Shown here in pieces: positions 7,848 through 16,465 of a stretch of 64,000 bases of DNA. Position 1 is the stretch's first letter. Every line of letters starts with the position of its first letter. A model generated the notes under the pieces. The model had not been told where the DNA came from and did not search any database. It saw only the letters and a list, made by a program, of their open reading frames with translations. The position numbers and the translations under genes were made by a program. This DNA comes from Thalassococcus profundi (GTDB taxonomy: Bacteria; Pseudomonadota; Alphaproteobacteria; Rhodobacterales; Rhodobacteraceae): contig NZ_QPMK01000001.1 in NCBI RefSeq assembly GCF_003344785.1, positions 60,479-124,478 on the forward strand, given 5' to 3'.

Positions 7848-9815
7848 ATGACCGAGACACCGACCCGCGACAAGCCCTGGCTCATCCGCACCTATGCCGG
7901 CCATTCCACCGCCAAGGCGTCGAACGCGCTCTATCGCGGCAACCTCGCCAAGGGGCAGACCGGACTGTCCGTGGCCTTCGACCTGCCCACGCAGACCGGC
8001 TATGACAGCGACCACATCCTGGCCCGCGGCGAGGTCGGCAAGGTCGGCGTGCCGGTCTGTCATCTGGGCGACATGCGCACGCTCTTCGACGAGATTCCGC
8101 TCGACCAGATGAACACCTCTATGACGATCAACGCCACGGCGCCCTGGCTGCTGGCGCTTTACATCGCGGTGGCCGAGGAACAGGGCGCGGATGTCGGCGC
8201 GCTCCAGGGCACGGTGCAGAACGACCTGATCAAGGAATACCTGAGCCGCGGCACCTATATCTGCCCGCCCAAACCCTCGCTGAAAATGATCGGGGACGTG
8301 GCTGAATACTGTTACAAGAACGTGCCGAAATGGAATCCGATGAACGTCTGTTCCTATCACCTGCAAGAAGCGGGTGCGACGCCGGAGCAGGAATTGTCCT
8401 TTGCGCTCGCCACCGCCATCGCGGTGCTGGACGAATTGAAACCGCGCGTTCCGGCCGAGGATTTCCCGATGCTCGCCGGACGGATTTCGTTTTTCGTGAA
8501 TGCCGGCATTCGCTTCGTCACCGAGATGTGCAAGATGCGCGCCTTCGTCGATCTCTGGGACGAGATCCTGGCCGAACGTTACGGCGTCGAGGATCCGAAA
8601 TTCCGCCGCTTCCGATACGGCGTACAGGTCAATTCCCTGGGCCTGACCGAACAGCAGCCGGAAAACAACGTCTACCGCATCCTCATCGAAATGCTGGCGG
8701 TGACCCTGTCGAAAAAGGCCCGCGCCCGTGCCGTGCAATTGCCCGCCTGGAACGAAGCGCTCGGCCTGCCCCGTCCCTGGGACCAGCAATGGTCGATGCG
8801 GATGCAGCAGATCATGGCCTATGAAACCGACCTTTTGGAATTCGACGATCTTTTCGACTGCAATCCCGCAGTCGATGCCAAGGTCGAGGTATTGAAAGAC
8901 GGCGCGCGTGCCGAATTGGCCAACCTCGAAAGCATGGGCGGCGCCATCGGCGCCATCGAGTACATGAAAGGTCGGCTGGTCGACAGCAATGCCGAACGCG
9001 TGGGCCGGATCGAACGCAACGAGACCGTCGTCGTCGGCGTCAACAAGTGGCAGGCCTCCGAACCCTCGCCGCTGATGGGGGAGGACGGCGGCATCATGAC
9101 CGTCGATCCCGGCGTCGAAGCCGATCAGATCGCCCGGCTGAACGAATGGAAGGCCGCGCGCGACGACGATGCCGTCAAGACCGCGCTGGCCGTATTGCGC
9201 GCCGCCGCCGAGGAGGGCCGCAATGTGATGGAACCGTCGATCGCCTGCGCCCGCGCCGGCGTCACCACCGGCGAGTGGGCCGCGCAGATGCGCGCCGTCT
9301 ACGGCGAATACCGCGGCCCCACGGGCGTGTCGAAATCGGTCAGCAACAAGACCGAAGGCCTGGACGACATCCGCGACGCGGTGAACGCGGTCAGCGACCG
9401 CCTGGGTAAGCGCCTGCGTTTCCTCGTGGGCAAGCCGGGGCTCGACGGCCACTCCAACGGCGCCGAACAGATCGCCTTCCGCGCCCGCGACTGCGGCATG
9501 GAAATCGACTACGAGGGTATCCGCCTCACCCCCGAGGAAATCGTCACCGCCGCCCGCAACGGTGCGCATGTGGTGGGCCTGTCGATCCTGTCGGGCTCGC
9601 ATATTCCGCTGGTCGAGGACCTGATGGAGCGGCTGAAATCCGAGGGCCTGGGCCATGTGCCGGTCATCGTCGGCGGCATCATTCCCGAAGAGGATGCCCA
9701 GCGGCTGCGCGCCATGGGCGTCGCCAAGGTCTATACGCCGAAAGACTTTGAACTGAACGCCATCATGCGGGATATCGTCACGCTGGCCGATCCACAATCG
9801 GTGGCCGCGGAATAA
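7848..9815 (+). CDS. ecm: ethylmalonyl-CoA mutase (coenzyme B12-dependent)
   Basis: Rearranges (2R)-ethylmalonyl-CoA to methylsuccinyl-CoA using adenosylcobalamin; cytoplasmic step of the ethylmalonyl-CoA pathway. The 655-residue length matches Ecm/MeaA rather than the longer methylmalonyl-CoA mutase large subunit. The N-terminal part has the mutase barrel with RTYAGHSTAKASNALYR and GLSVAFDLPTQTGYDSD. The C-terminal B12 domain has DGHSNG (DxHxxG, cobalt-ligand His), SILSGSH and GGIIPEED. The ATG at 7848 has GAGGAC upstream. It shares a pathway with ccr, although not its operon. Confidence 0.93.
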   Translation: MTETPTRDKPWLIRTYAGHSTAKASNALYRGNLAKGQTGLSVAFDLPTQTGYDSDHILARGEVGKVGVPVCHLGDMRTLFDEIPLDQMNTSMTINATAPWLLALYIAVAEEQGADVGALQGTVQNDLIKEYLSRGTYICPPKPSLKMIGDVAEYCYKNVPKWNPMNVCSYHLQEAGATPEQELSFALATAIAVLDELKPRVPAEDFPMLAGRISFFVNAGIRFVTEMCKMRAFVDLWDEILAERYGVEDPKFRRFRYGVQVNSLGLTEQQPENNVYRILIEMLAVTLSKKARARAVQLPAWNEALGLPRPWDQQWSMRMQQIMAYETDLLEFDDLFDCNPAVDAKVEVLKDGARAELANLESMGGAIGAIEYMKGRLVDSNAERVGRIERNETVVVGVNKWQASEPSPLMGEDGGIMTVDPGVEADQIARLNEWKAARDDDAVKTALAVLRAAAEEGRNVMEPSIACARAGVTTGEWAAQMRAVYGEYRGPTGVSKSVSNKTEGLDDIRDAVNAVSDRLGKRLRFLVGKPGLDGHSNGAEQIAFRARDCGMEIDYEGIRLTPEEIVTAARNGAHVVGLSILSGSHIPLVEDLMERLKSEGLGHVPVIVGGIIPEEDAQRLRAMGVAKVYTPKDFELNAIMRDIVTLADPQSVAAE

Positions 9816-9922
9816 GCGCGGTCGTTCGAAACCCAGGGACACGGATTTCAGAACGAATTGTGTCGGATCAGCGTCAATTCCGATATGTCCGGCGACAAAT
9901 CTTTACCAAAACGTGTCAGCCA

Positions 9923-9956
9923 AAAGCCGCGCTCTCCCTTTGGGTGCGCGGGCTTT
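9923..9956 (+). terminator. terminator after ecm
   Basis: Stem AAAGCC-GCGC (9923-9932) pairs with GCGCGGGCTTT (9946-9956) with one bulged base and a 13-base loop, 107 bp after the ecm stop. The rest of the 235 bp gap before the H-NS-like gene shows nothing else clear. Confidence 0.6.
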
Positions 9957-10050
9957 CGCCGTTTCCGCAAAAAAGCAGGATTGTCACAAGAGAGGGACTT
10001 GATCCCAATGGAAAAAAGGAGAATTTAAACTCACCACTCTGGAGACGAAA

Positions 10051-10359
10051 ATGCAAATAGACCTAGAATCCCTTTCCAAAGACGACCTGAAGCAACTGAA
10101 AACCGATGTCGACAAGGCGCTGAAAACCATCGACGCGCGCCGCAAAGCAGAGGCCAAGAAAGCCGCGGAGCATGCCGCCAAGGAATACGGCTTTTCGCTG
10201 GACGAGCTATTGGGCGGCTCCGGCAAAGGGTCGAAAAGCGCGCCGAAATACGCCAATCCGGCAGACCGCTCGCAGACCTGGACCGGCCGCGGACGCAAGC
10301 CGAATTGGGTTCTCGATGCGCTCAATGCCGGAAAGTCGCTGGACGATATGAAAATCTGA
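10051..10359 (+). CDS. H-NS family nucleoid-associated protein (HvrA-like)
   Basis: A 102-residue DNA-binding protein that would bind curved, AT-rich DNA and silence or modulate transcription. N-terminal helices (about residues 5-48, Lys/Ala-rich, coiled-coil-like) are the oligomerisation part. The C-terminal DNA-binding segment [18 protein letters not shown] carries the H-NS core (TWTGRGR). A GGAG site precedes the ATG. In Rhodobacter capsulatus the relative HvrA regulates photosynthesis and nitrogen genes; the targets here are unknown. It is followed 4 nt later by a phosphorylase gene. Confidence 0.88.
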   Translation: MQIDLESLSKDDLKQLKTDVDKALKTIDARRKAEAKKAAEHAAKEYGFSLDELLGGSGKGSKSAPKYANPADRSQTWTGRGRKPNWVLDALNAGKSLDDMKI

Positions 10360-10363
10360 TCGC

Positions 10364-11068
10364 ATGACGATCCATATCGGCGCCAAGCCCGGAGAGATCG
10401 CCGAAACGGTTCTGATGCCGGGCGATCCTTATCGTGCGAAATGGGCGGCAGAGACCTTTCTGGACGATGTCCGGCGGGTCAACGACGTGCGGGGCATGTT
10501 GGGTTTCACCGGGACCTGGCGCGGCAACAGGGTGACGATCCAGGGTTCGGGCATGGGGATGCCGAGCCTGTCGATCTACGCCAACGAGCTGATCCGCGAC
10601 TATGGCGCGAAGACCCTGATCCGCATCGGGTCCTGCGGCGCGATGCAGGAAAAGGTGCAGATCAGGGACATCATCCTCGCCATGACGGCGACAACCCTGT
10701 CGACCCCGTCACGCGGCATCTTCCGCGAAGTGAACTTCGCGCCCTGCGCCGACTGGTCGCTTTTGCGCGCCGCCGTCGCCGCGACCGAGGCGCGCGGCGC
10801 GCCGCTGCACGTGGGCGGCATCTACTCGTCCGACGTGTTCTACGACGAACGCCCCGACCTCAACGAACAGATGACCCGCCACGGCATCCTCGGGGTCGAG
10901 ATGGAAGCGGCAGAGCTCTACATCCTCGCCGCCCGCCACGGTGTCCGCGCCCTGGCGGTGCTGACCGTGTCGGACCATCTCCTCACCCACGAAGCCCTGT
11001 CCGCGGAAGACCGCGAACAGAGTTTCGGCGATATGGTGGAAATCGCGCTCGAAGCGGCCTTCGACTGA
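10364..11068 (+). CDS. deoD: purine nucleoside phosphorylase, DeoD type
   Basis: Phosphorolysis of purine (2'-deoxy)nucleosides to base and (deoxy)ribose-1-phosphate. 234 residues, matching hexameric DeoD enzymes. Motifs: [11 protein letters not shown] near the N-terminus, [16 protein letters not shown] (phosphate site), [10 protein letters not shown] and TVSDH (catalytic Asp). The start is 4 bp after the H-NS-like gene's stop, so the two are probably cotranscribed. Confidence 0.92.
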   Translation: MTIHIGAKPGEIAETVLMPGDPYRAKWAAETFLDDVRRVNDVRGMLGFTGTWRGNRVTIQGSGMGMPSLSIYANELIRDYGAKTLIRIGSCGAMQEKVQIRDIILAMTATTLSTPSRGIFREVNFAPCADWSLLRAAVAATEARGAPLHVGGIYSSDVFYDERPDLNEQMTRHGILGVEMEAAELYILAARHGVRALAVLTVSDHLLTHEALSAEDREQSFGDMVEIALEAAFD

Positions 11069-11092
11069 ACCGGGGTGGGTCGCAGACCCACC

Positions 11093-11929
11093 CTACAGCC
11101 CGTGGCTGCCGTCATAGCCGTTGCGCGCGGGCGGCGCCCAGCCGGGCATATCGCCCGCGTCCAGGACCTCGACCCGCAGCGGGTAACAGGCGGCGGCGTC
11201 GCTCGTATGCTCCGCCGAACAATCCCCGCCCGGACAGGCGCTGAGCGCGCCCAGGAGCGGTACCTCGGCCAGGCAGGTCCAGCTGTCGCCGGGCCTGACC
11301 GGGCTGGCCTTCATGAAATACTGCCCGGTGTCGCGGGTAAAGCCGGTGCACATGAAAACGTTGAGCACGTCGTGCACATGCGGCTCCGCCTCTTTCGGAG
11401 ACATGCCCAGTTCCGCGGCCAGCGCCCGCACCAGGTTCGAATGGCAGCACTGGTGATACTGCACGCCCGAAAGCAGATGCCCGGTATAGGGATCGCAACG
11501 CGTGCCGATCACGTCATGCACCGCGCCGCCGAAGGTATCGATCCCGTACCAGTCGAGCGAATCCTGCACCACAGTCGCCATCGGCCGGAGATGCGGGAAG
11601 CTCGACCAGAGCCGGTCGCCCACATTGACATGCGTGCCATGCAAAGCCCGCGTCTTGCCGGAATAGAACCGCTCACCGAGGTCTTCGGCGTGCCACAGGT
11701 TCAGATCGCCGACCTGCGGCCCGTCGACGCTGGCGATCCGGAAGAAGCCGCCTGCCGGTACGCGAAAGGTCGCGGCCTCGCGCGGGGGCACGGTGACCGT
11801 GTCGATCACCGTCGCGCGCGCCAAGGCTGCCGAATAGCCCGCAAGATCGGGCCGGGGCAGAGTGTCGTTGGGGTAGCAGATCACCGGCGCTACGGCGCGG
11901 CGCGCTTCTGCATCGGGGGGCTGGATCAT
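11093..11929 (-). CDS. DUF1989 family protein (urea carboxylase-associated type)
   Basis: A 278-residue protein of the DUF1989 family, often annotated urea amidolyase/urea carboxylase-associated or aminomethyltransferase-like; no activity is established that I can name with confidence. Family features include GFFRIASVDGPQVGDLNLW and conserved Cys/His-rich segments (YHQCCHSNLVRAL). The ATG at 11929 has AAGGAG 9 nt upstream. No urea genes are adjacent; it is convergent with deoD, and in the - direction follows the decarboxylase gene on the same strand after no gene between. Confidence 0.75.
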   Translation of the reverse strand: MIQPPDAEARRAVAPVICYPNDTLPRPDLAGYSAALARATVIDTVTVPPREAATFRVPAGGFFRIASVDGPQVGDLNLWHAEDLGERFYSGKTRALHGTHVNVGDRLWSSFPHLRPMATVVQDSLDWYGIDTFGGAVHDVIGTRCDPYTGHLLSGVQYHQCCHSNLVRALAAELGMSPKEAEPHVHDVLNVFMCTGFTRDTGQYFMKASPVRPGDSWTCLAEVPLLGALSACPGGDCSAEHTSDAAACYPLRVEVLDAGDMPGWAPPARNGYDGSHGL

Positions 11930-12068
11930 GTCGGAACTCCTTTTCCCTATTTGCAATCCGCTCGCCCGACAAGGCAAGCGCCGCGCCGCCGTCACCGGAC
12001 CAAAGCCTCCGGCGGGAGTTTATCGACAAGATGAAGCCGCGCCCCGCGCCTCAAACTTCATCTTGCCC

Positions 12069-12110
12069 ATAAATCTCCGGGGGTCCGGGGGCTGGCCCCC
12101 GGTCCGAGGC
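12069..12110. repeat. GC-rich palindromic intergenic repeat, copy A
   Basis: A palindrome (CCGGGGGCTGGCCCCCGG core) preceded by CATAAATCTCCGGGGG lies between the DUF1989 gene and the decarboxylase. A related element lies near 38016-38060. They resemble the short extragenic palindromes scattered through roseobacter genomes. Confidence 0.5.
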
Positions 12111-12122
12111 TCCGAAAACGCG

Positions 12123-12149
12123 AAAGGCCGGGACAGTGCCCGGCCTTTT
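12123..12149 (-). terminator. terminator of the decarboxylase gene
   Basis: A perfect 10 bp stem (12123-12132 with 12139-12148) with a 6-base loop lies 20 bp beyond the decarboxylase stop codon. T-runs flank it on both strands, so it can work in both directions. Confidence 0.8.
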
Positions 12150-12168
12150 AAACACTCAACAAATTGGA

Positions 12169-13338
12169 TCAGATCACGATAACGTCCAGCGGCGGGAAGC
12201 CGTTGAATCCGACCGAGGAGTAGGTCGAAGTGTAGGCGCCGCAGTTGCGGATGATCACCTTGTCGCCCGAGGTCAGACCGACCGGAAGTTCGATCGGGCG
12301 CTTTTCGTAAAGCACGTCGGCGCTGTCGCAGGACGGACCGGCAAGGATGCAGGGGCCGAAGCCTTCGTGATCCCGCTCGGTCAGGAACTGGTAGCGGATC
12401 GCCTCGCCCTCGGTTTCCGCGAGGCCGGAGAAGCGGCCGATGTCCAGGTAGACCCAGCGGTGCATGTCCATGTCCGACTTGCGCGACACCAGCATGACCT
12501 CGCAGGCGATGGCACCGGCTTCGGCGACCATGCCGCGGCCCGGCTCTGCCATGATCTGCGGCACGTCGCCGAAGCGGGCGTCGATCTGGCGCATCACGTT
12601 GGCCGCGTAGGAGGTCGGAGCCTCGATGGCTTCGCCGTAGAACGCCGGGAAACCGCCGCCGATGTTCAGCAGGCTGAGCTCGTGACCGGCCTTTTTCGCG
12701 TCGTTCCACACGGCCGCCACCTGGTCCAGCGTGATCGCCCACATGTCAGCGCGGCGGGTTTGCGATCCGACGTGGAAGGAAAAGCCCACGGGGGTCAGGC
12801 CCAGCTCTTTCGCCAGGTCGATCAGCGCCAGCGCCTTGTCGCGGGCGCAGCCGAACTTGCGCGACAGCGGCCAGTCGGCCTCGGAGGCATCGACGATCAG
12901 GCGGATGTAGACCTGCGCGCCGGGCGCATGCTCGGCCACCTTCGCGATTTCCTCTTCGGCGTCGACCGAAAAAAGCGTGATGCCGACGCTGTGCGCCCAG
13001 GCGATGTCGCGCGCCTTCTTGATGGTGTTGCCGAAGGAGATGTGCTCCGGATGCGCGCCCTGGCTGAGGCACAGCTCGATCTCGCCGCGCGAAGCCGCGT
13101 CGAAGTGCGCGCCGAGGCCGACGAGGGTCTCGATGATCTCTTTCGCCGGGTTGGCTTTCACGGCGTAGTGGATCGAGGCGCGGCCCAGGCCGGCCTTGAG
13201 CGCGCCATACTGGCGGGCCACGGCGTCGCGGTCCACGACCAGGGTCGGATGCTCGAAGCTGTTGTTGCGGATGAAGGTTTCCACGCGGGATGCGGGCGTT
13301 GCGGTGCGAGCGGAAAACTCGGTGGCGAATGCGTTCAT
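12169..13338 (-). CDS. type III PLP-dependent ornithine (lysine/ornithine) decarboxylase
   Basis: Fold-type III decarboxylase, converting ornithine (possibly lysine) to putrescine (cadaverine), the entry to polyamine synthesis. 389 residues, eukaryotic-ODC-like. The PLP lysine is in YAVKANP, the pyridoxal phosphate loop is NIGGGFPAF, EPGRGMVAEAG binds the cofactor phosphate, and GPSCDSAD carries the catalytic Cys. Start 13338 is preferred because AGGAG sits 6 nt upstream; for the in-frame ATG at 13344 it would be directly adjacent. The upstream leader resembles the speF RNA of alphaproteobacterial ornithine decarboxylase genes. Confidence 0.9.
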   Translation of the reverse strand: MNAFATEFSARTATPASRVETFIRNNSFEHPTLVVDRDAVARQYGALKAGLGRASIHYAVKANPAKEIIETLVGLGAHFDAASRGEIELCLSQGAHPEHISFGNTIKKARDIAWAHSVGITLFSVDAEEEIAKVAEHAPGAQVYIRLIVDASEADWPLSRKFGCARDKALALIDLAKELGLTPVGFSFHVGSQTRRADMWAITLDQVAAVWNDAKKAGHELSLLNIGGGFPAFYGEAIEAPTSYAANVMRQIDARFGDVPQIMAEPGRGMVAEAGAIACEVMLVSRKSDMDMHRWVYLDIGRFSGLAETEGEAIRYQFLTERDHEGFGPCILAGPSCDSADVLYEKRPIELPVGLTSGDKVIIRNCGAYTSTYSSVGFNGFPPLDVIVI

Positions 13339-13344
13339 GTCCAT

Positions 13345-13489
13345 CTCCTATAGACCCGGCCATATATGACCGCTCAGTTCCAAGGGAGACGTTACCGTCG
13401 CTACGTAACCTTAGGGGTCGGATCCCCTTTCGCCAGTGGTGCGTGCGTTGGCGTCTGATGGCGTGCATATGAGCCCGCGCGTGATTCAC
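13345..13489 (-). ncRNA. speF-type leader RNA with a candidate SpeFL-like upstream ORF
   Basis: The leader upstream of an ornithine-decarboxylase-type gene in alphaproteobacteria commonly carries the speF RNA motif. Here the - strand leader has a GTTAC/GTAAC hairpin (around 13403-13422) and a GGGG/CCCC stem near 13425. An ORF starting GTG at 13489 or ATG at 13468 reads MHAIRRQRTHHWRK, sharing an IRR..TH core and a following Lys with the E. coli SpeFL ornithine-sensing peptide (HIRRTTHIMK, from memory). It has no clear ribosome-binding site and no stop before the decarboxylase start. Rfam membership was not tested. Confidence 0.6.
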
Positions 13490-13522
13490 ATCAAGTGGAA
13501 TTTTCGCTGAATCCTAAAAAGT

Positions 13523-13726
13523 TTAGCGGCCTCTCGGACTGTTGTCCCGCAGACACGTCCGGGGCGGTTTTCCGGGCGTCCCGACCGTCTCTGCCCCACA
13601 ATGCACGCAGGTCCATGTGGCGGTTTCGCCACGACGGTATTCGCGCCAGCGGCATTGGCGCGTGGCGCGGTTGGAAAAGACCGCGATCAGCATGAAGGCG
13701 ACGATCAGGCCGATGATGACAAGCAT
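13523..13726 (-). CDS. small membrane protein with a zinc-ribbon-like tail
   Basis: 67 residues from the ATG at 13726 (77 from a GTG at 13756, which has GGAGG about 11 nt upstream; the start is undecided). A single membrane helix (LVIIGLIVAFMLIAVF) at the N-terminus is followed by a basic stretch (RCRWREYRR) and a C-terminal CxxC...C segment (CVHCGAE...RTC) that looks like a partial zinc ribbon. No function recognised. Confidence 0.6.
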   Translation of the reverse strand: MLVIIGLIVAFMLIAVFSNRATRQCRWREYRRGETATWTCVHCGAETVGTPGKPPRTCLRDNSPRGR

Positions 13727-13823
13727 GGAATCATCCGGAGTCCTTGTGCTCGACACCTAAGGCCCGGCCTCCGCGGGGCAAGCCGGGGCGGACCCTCGCC
13801 GAAACGGGGCGCCCCGGCCCTGA

Positions 13824-13979
13824 TCAGAGGACCGGTCCGCTGTCGTAGCCGCCAAGGGCGGGGCGGACAGGGGTCTCCGGCGTCCAGTTCGGCCGGGAAT
13901 AATAAGACAGCGCATCTTCGAGCAGACGCAGCTGTTCCTGAGGGGTATGGGTCTGGGAGTTCGGGGTTTGGTTCTGCAT
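13824..13979 (-). CDS. small hypothetical protein, 51 residues
   Basis: Starts at the ATG 13979, preceded by GAGAGG, and ends with TGA at 13824. The product begins with a Gln/Thr/Pro-rich segment (MQNQTPNSQTHTPQEQ), then LRLLEDALSYYS and a C-terminal PALGGYDSGPVL. The composition, ribosome-binding site and position between two - strand genes support a real gene, but no family is recognised. Confidence 0.5.
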   Translation of the reverse strand: MQNQTPNSQTHTPQEQLRLLEDALSYYSRPNWTPETPVRPALGGYDSGPVL

Positions 13980-14125
13980 GGAAGCCTCTCGCTTTCGCGT
14001 TGGCCTCCTCCCTGCGCCACAAGATGCGCACCTTGGCGGTCACAGACAAGTCCGTGTTGCACATTCGGCACATGCAGACAACGCCTGGCGCCCCGGCGGA
14101 ACCAAACCGCCGGGGGCGCAGCGGT

Positions 14126-14905
14126 TCAGACCGCGCGTTCGACCATCATCTTCTTGATCTCTGCGATCGCCTTCGCGGGGTTCAGACCCTTCGGGCAGGT
14201 CTTGGCGCAATTCATGATCGTATGGCAGCGATACAGCTTGAAGGGATCCTCGAGATCGTCCAGCCGCTCGCCCGTCGCCTCGTCGCGGCTGTCGATGATC
14301 CAGCGGTAGGCGTGCAGAAGCGCCGCCGGCCCGAGGTAGCGGTCGCCGTTCCACCAGTAGGACGGGCAGGAGGTCGAGCAGCAGGCGCACATGACGCATT
14401 CGTAAAGCCCGTCGAGCTTTTCGCGGCTTTCGATGCTCTGTTTCCATTCCTTCGCCGGGCGGTTGGTCTTGGTCTCGAGCCAGGGCATGATGCTGGCGTG
14501 CTGGGCGTAGAAATGGGTAAGATCGGGGATCAGGTCGCGCACCACCGGCATGTGCGGCAGCGGGTAGATCGCCACATCACCCTTGATCTCGTCCATTCCG
14601 TAGATGCAGGCCAGCGTGTTGATCCCGTCGATGTTCATGGCACAGGACCCGCAGATGCCTTCGCGGCAGGACCGGCGGAAGGTCAGTGTCGGGTCGATCT
14701 CGTTCTTGATCTTGATCAGCGCGTCCAGAACCATCGGGCCGCAGGTGTCCATGTCGACGAAATAGGTGTCCACACGCGGGTTGCTGCCGTCGTCCGGCGT
14801 CCAGCGGTAAATCTTGAACTTGCGCAGGTTCTTGGCGCCTTCTGGCTTGGGCCAGGTCTTGCCGGTGGTGATCCGGGAGTTCTTGGGAAGGGTCAGTTCT
14901 ACCAT
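14126..14905 (-). CDS. sdhB: succinate dehydrogenase iron-sulfur subunit
   Basis: Iron-sulfur subunit of respiratory complex II, passing electrons from the SdhA flavin to quinone. 259 residues. The [2Fe-2S] ligands are in CREGICGSC with a later Cys in TLACIYG. The [4Fe-4S] and [3Fe-4S] ligands are in [17 protein letters not shown] and [17 protein letters not shown]. The gene is separated from sdhA by three genes on the same strand. Confidence 0.96.
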   Translation of the reverse strand: MVELTLPKNSRITTGKTWPKPEGAKNLRKFKIYRWTPDDGSNPRVDTYFVDMDTCGPMVLDALIKIKNEIDPTLTFRRSCREGICGSCAMNIDGINTLACIYGMDEIKGDVAIYPLPHMPVVRDLIPDLTHFYAQHASIMPWLETKTNRPAKEWKQSIESREKLDGLYECVMCACCSTSCPSYWWNGDRYLGPAALLHAYRWIIDSRDEATGERLDDLEDPFKLYRCHTIMNCAKTCPKGLNPAKAIAEIKKMMVERAV

Positions 14906-15087
14906 CTTGTGTTCCTTGCAGCTCAGCTCGGTATGCCGCGGTGCGGCCGGATGAGGCGGATACCTCGGGTTCTACCAGACATCGGTTCGTTCAGCCACCT
15001 AGGCCCCGGCCGCAGGGGCGCAAGCCTGCGTCGTCCGACCCCGTGGCTTTGGTGCGCCTTGGATACCGTCACGTGCAGTCCCACGGT

Positions 15088-15423
15088 TCACGCCGCTCCG
15101 GCCAACAGCGCCGGCAGCCCCTGTTCGGCAAGGCAGCGCAGGGTTTGCGGCTGGCGCAGGATGCCGGTCACGATCTCGACCGTGCTTTCGGTCGGGCCGG
15201 TGACGGAATCCGCCGCAAGCGCGTAGATCTGCGCCGCCGTGGCGTTGTTGATGACGCAGTTCACGGCCGGTTGCACCGGAACACCGGGCAACCGTTCGAC
15301 CAGCACCTTGGACGTGGCCGACCGCGCGGCCGCGCGGGCAAGCTCGTCCTGACCCTGCGGCGAGCAGGCCGCGAGGGACAGCACCAGGCCGAGAGTCATC
15401 AGGCGGGGCATCATTCGGCGCAT
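15088..15423 (-). CDS. small lipoprotein within the sdh cluster
   Basis: 111 residues beginning MRRMMPRL, with a signal peptide and lipobox LAAC (Cys about residue 19), so anchored in a membrane facing the periplasm. The mature part has two Cys residues (AVNCVINN and LRCLAEQ) that could form a disulfide. The start at 15423 is chosen because it gives a clean lipoprotein signal; the longer frame to 15591 reads into the methyltransferase gene. Function unknown. Confidence 0.7.
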   Translation of the reverse strand: MRRMMPRLMTLGLVLSLAACSPQGQDELARAAARSATSKVLVERLPGVPVQPAVNCVINNATAAQIYALAADSVTGPTESTVEIVTGILRQPQTLRCLAEQGLPALLAGAA

Positions 15424-15559
15424 GGTCTGGTCACTCCTGTTCCTGACACACCCGAGGGGTACGCGCTCGCGGGCACGAAGGAAATATCTGCGCCGTTGCG
15501 CCGCGAGTGTCGGCCAGCGACCGCCGATCCCCCGAAGGTTTCGATTGTGCCGCGCGCGA

Positions 15560-16411
15560 TCATGTCGCTTCCGCGTGGACAAGGTGCACATCGTTGCGCG
15601 TCACATGCGCCTCCGTGTAACCCAGCCCCTTGAGGTGTTCGACAAGATCGACGTCCCAATTGTCGCGGAACAGCACCTCCATCATCAGATAGCGCGGCCA
15701 CAGGCTCTGCGGCGCGGTCTCGAAGAAGGGCATCAAGGCGTTCACCTCAAATCCCTCGACGTCGATCTTCATCACGTCAATCCGGTCGACACCCGTTTCG
15801 GCCAGCAAGTCCGTAAGCGGGCGCACGGAAATCGCGATCCCCTCGCCTGTCGGCTCTCGCTGCGGCACCAACGTATTCGCGCCGGCGTTATGGGCGCGCA
15901 CCGGAAAGATTTCCATCGTCTCGGCTCTCGGGCCCACGGCGAAGGGCAGAACCGTGACATTGCCGGCGTCGTTGAGGGCAAGGTTGGTTTCCAGCTTGGC
16001 CCGGGTCCGCGGATGCGGTTCGATCGCGATCACCCGCGCGTCCTCGGACATCCTGCGGCGGGCCAGCAAGCTGGCGATGCCGACATTCGCGCCGACATCC
16101 AGGAACACCTTGGCATCGGCCAGGCGCGCCCCCAGGGCATCTAGTTCGTCGGACATGACATGCCGCCCGGACAAGAGGATCGTCAGGTCGCAGTGGTTCT
16201 CCGCCGGGTAAAGCCGCAGACGAATCCCCTCTTTGGGCTGCTCCACGTCGAAGGCGCGCGGATGGCCCCGCAGGAAATGGCGCAGCCGTTTGGCAACGCC
16301 TTTCGACCGTTCGACCTTGCGCCCCTTCTCCGTGCCGCGGAACAGGAGACGCCAGAAAAAGCCCGGCCGGAAGGTGCCGAACGCCGCCTGGGTATTCACG
16401 TCACCCGTCAT
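15560..16411 (-). CDS. FkbM family methyltransferase
   Basis: SAM-dependent methyltransferase of 283 residues. The SAM-binding motif I is FLDVGANVGIASLLA, followed by AIEPHPRTRAKLE (motif II) and the FkbM-type IDVMKIDVEGFEV motif. Such enzymes methylate sugars or other small molecules; the acceptor is unknown. A start at 16444 is also open. It sits between two lipoprotein genes inside the sdh cluster, which is unusual because it has no obvious link to complex II. Confidence 0.8.
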   Translation of the reverse strand: MTGDVNTQAAFGTFRPGFFWRLLFRGTEKGRKVERSKGVAKRLRHFLRGHPRAFDVEQPKEGIRLRLYPAENHCDLTILLSGRHVMSDELDALGARLADAKVFLDVGANVGIASLLARRRMSEDARVIAIEPHPRTRAKLETNLALNDAGNVTVLPFAVGPRAETMEIFPVRAHNAGANTLVPQREPTGEGIAISVRPLTDLLAETGVDRIDVMKIDVEGFEVNALMPFFETAPQSLWPRYLMMEVLFRDNWDVDLVEHLKGLGYTEAHVTRNDVHLVHAEAT

Positions 16412-16465
16412 GTTCCGTGGCCCCCCGAAGCAGGATCGTCCCATGCCGCAGCGCGGCCAAAAGCT

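Noticed and set aside
7665-9842. 725-codon open frame antisense to ecm
   Set aside because: No recognisable domain; the + strand encodes an intact B12-dependent mutase.
9860-10060. 66-codon frame between ecm and the H-NS-like gene
   Set aside because: It runs through the ecm terminator hairpin and over the H-NS-like start, without a supporting ribosome-binding site.
12746-13467. Long open frame continuing from the decarboxylase leader uORF into the decarboxylase gene
   Set aside because: After the first 40 or so codons the product is Arg/Pro-rich out-of-frame sequence of the decarboxylase; only the leader segment is considered meaningful.
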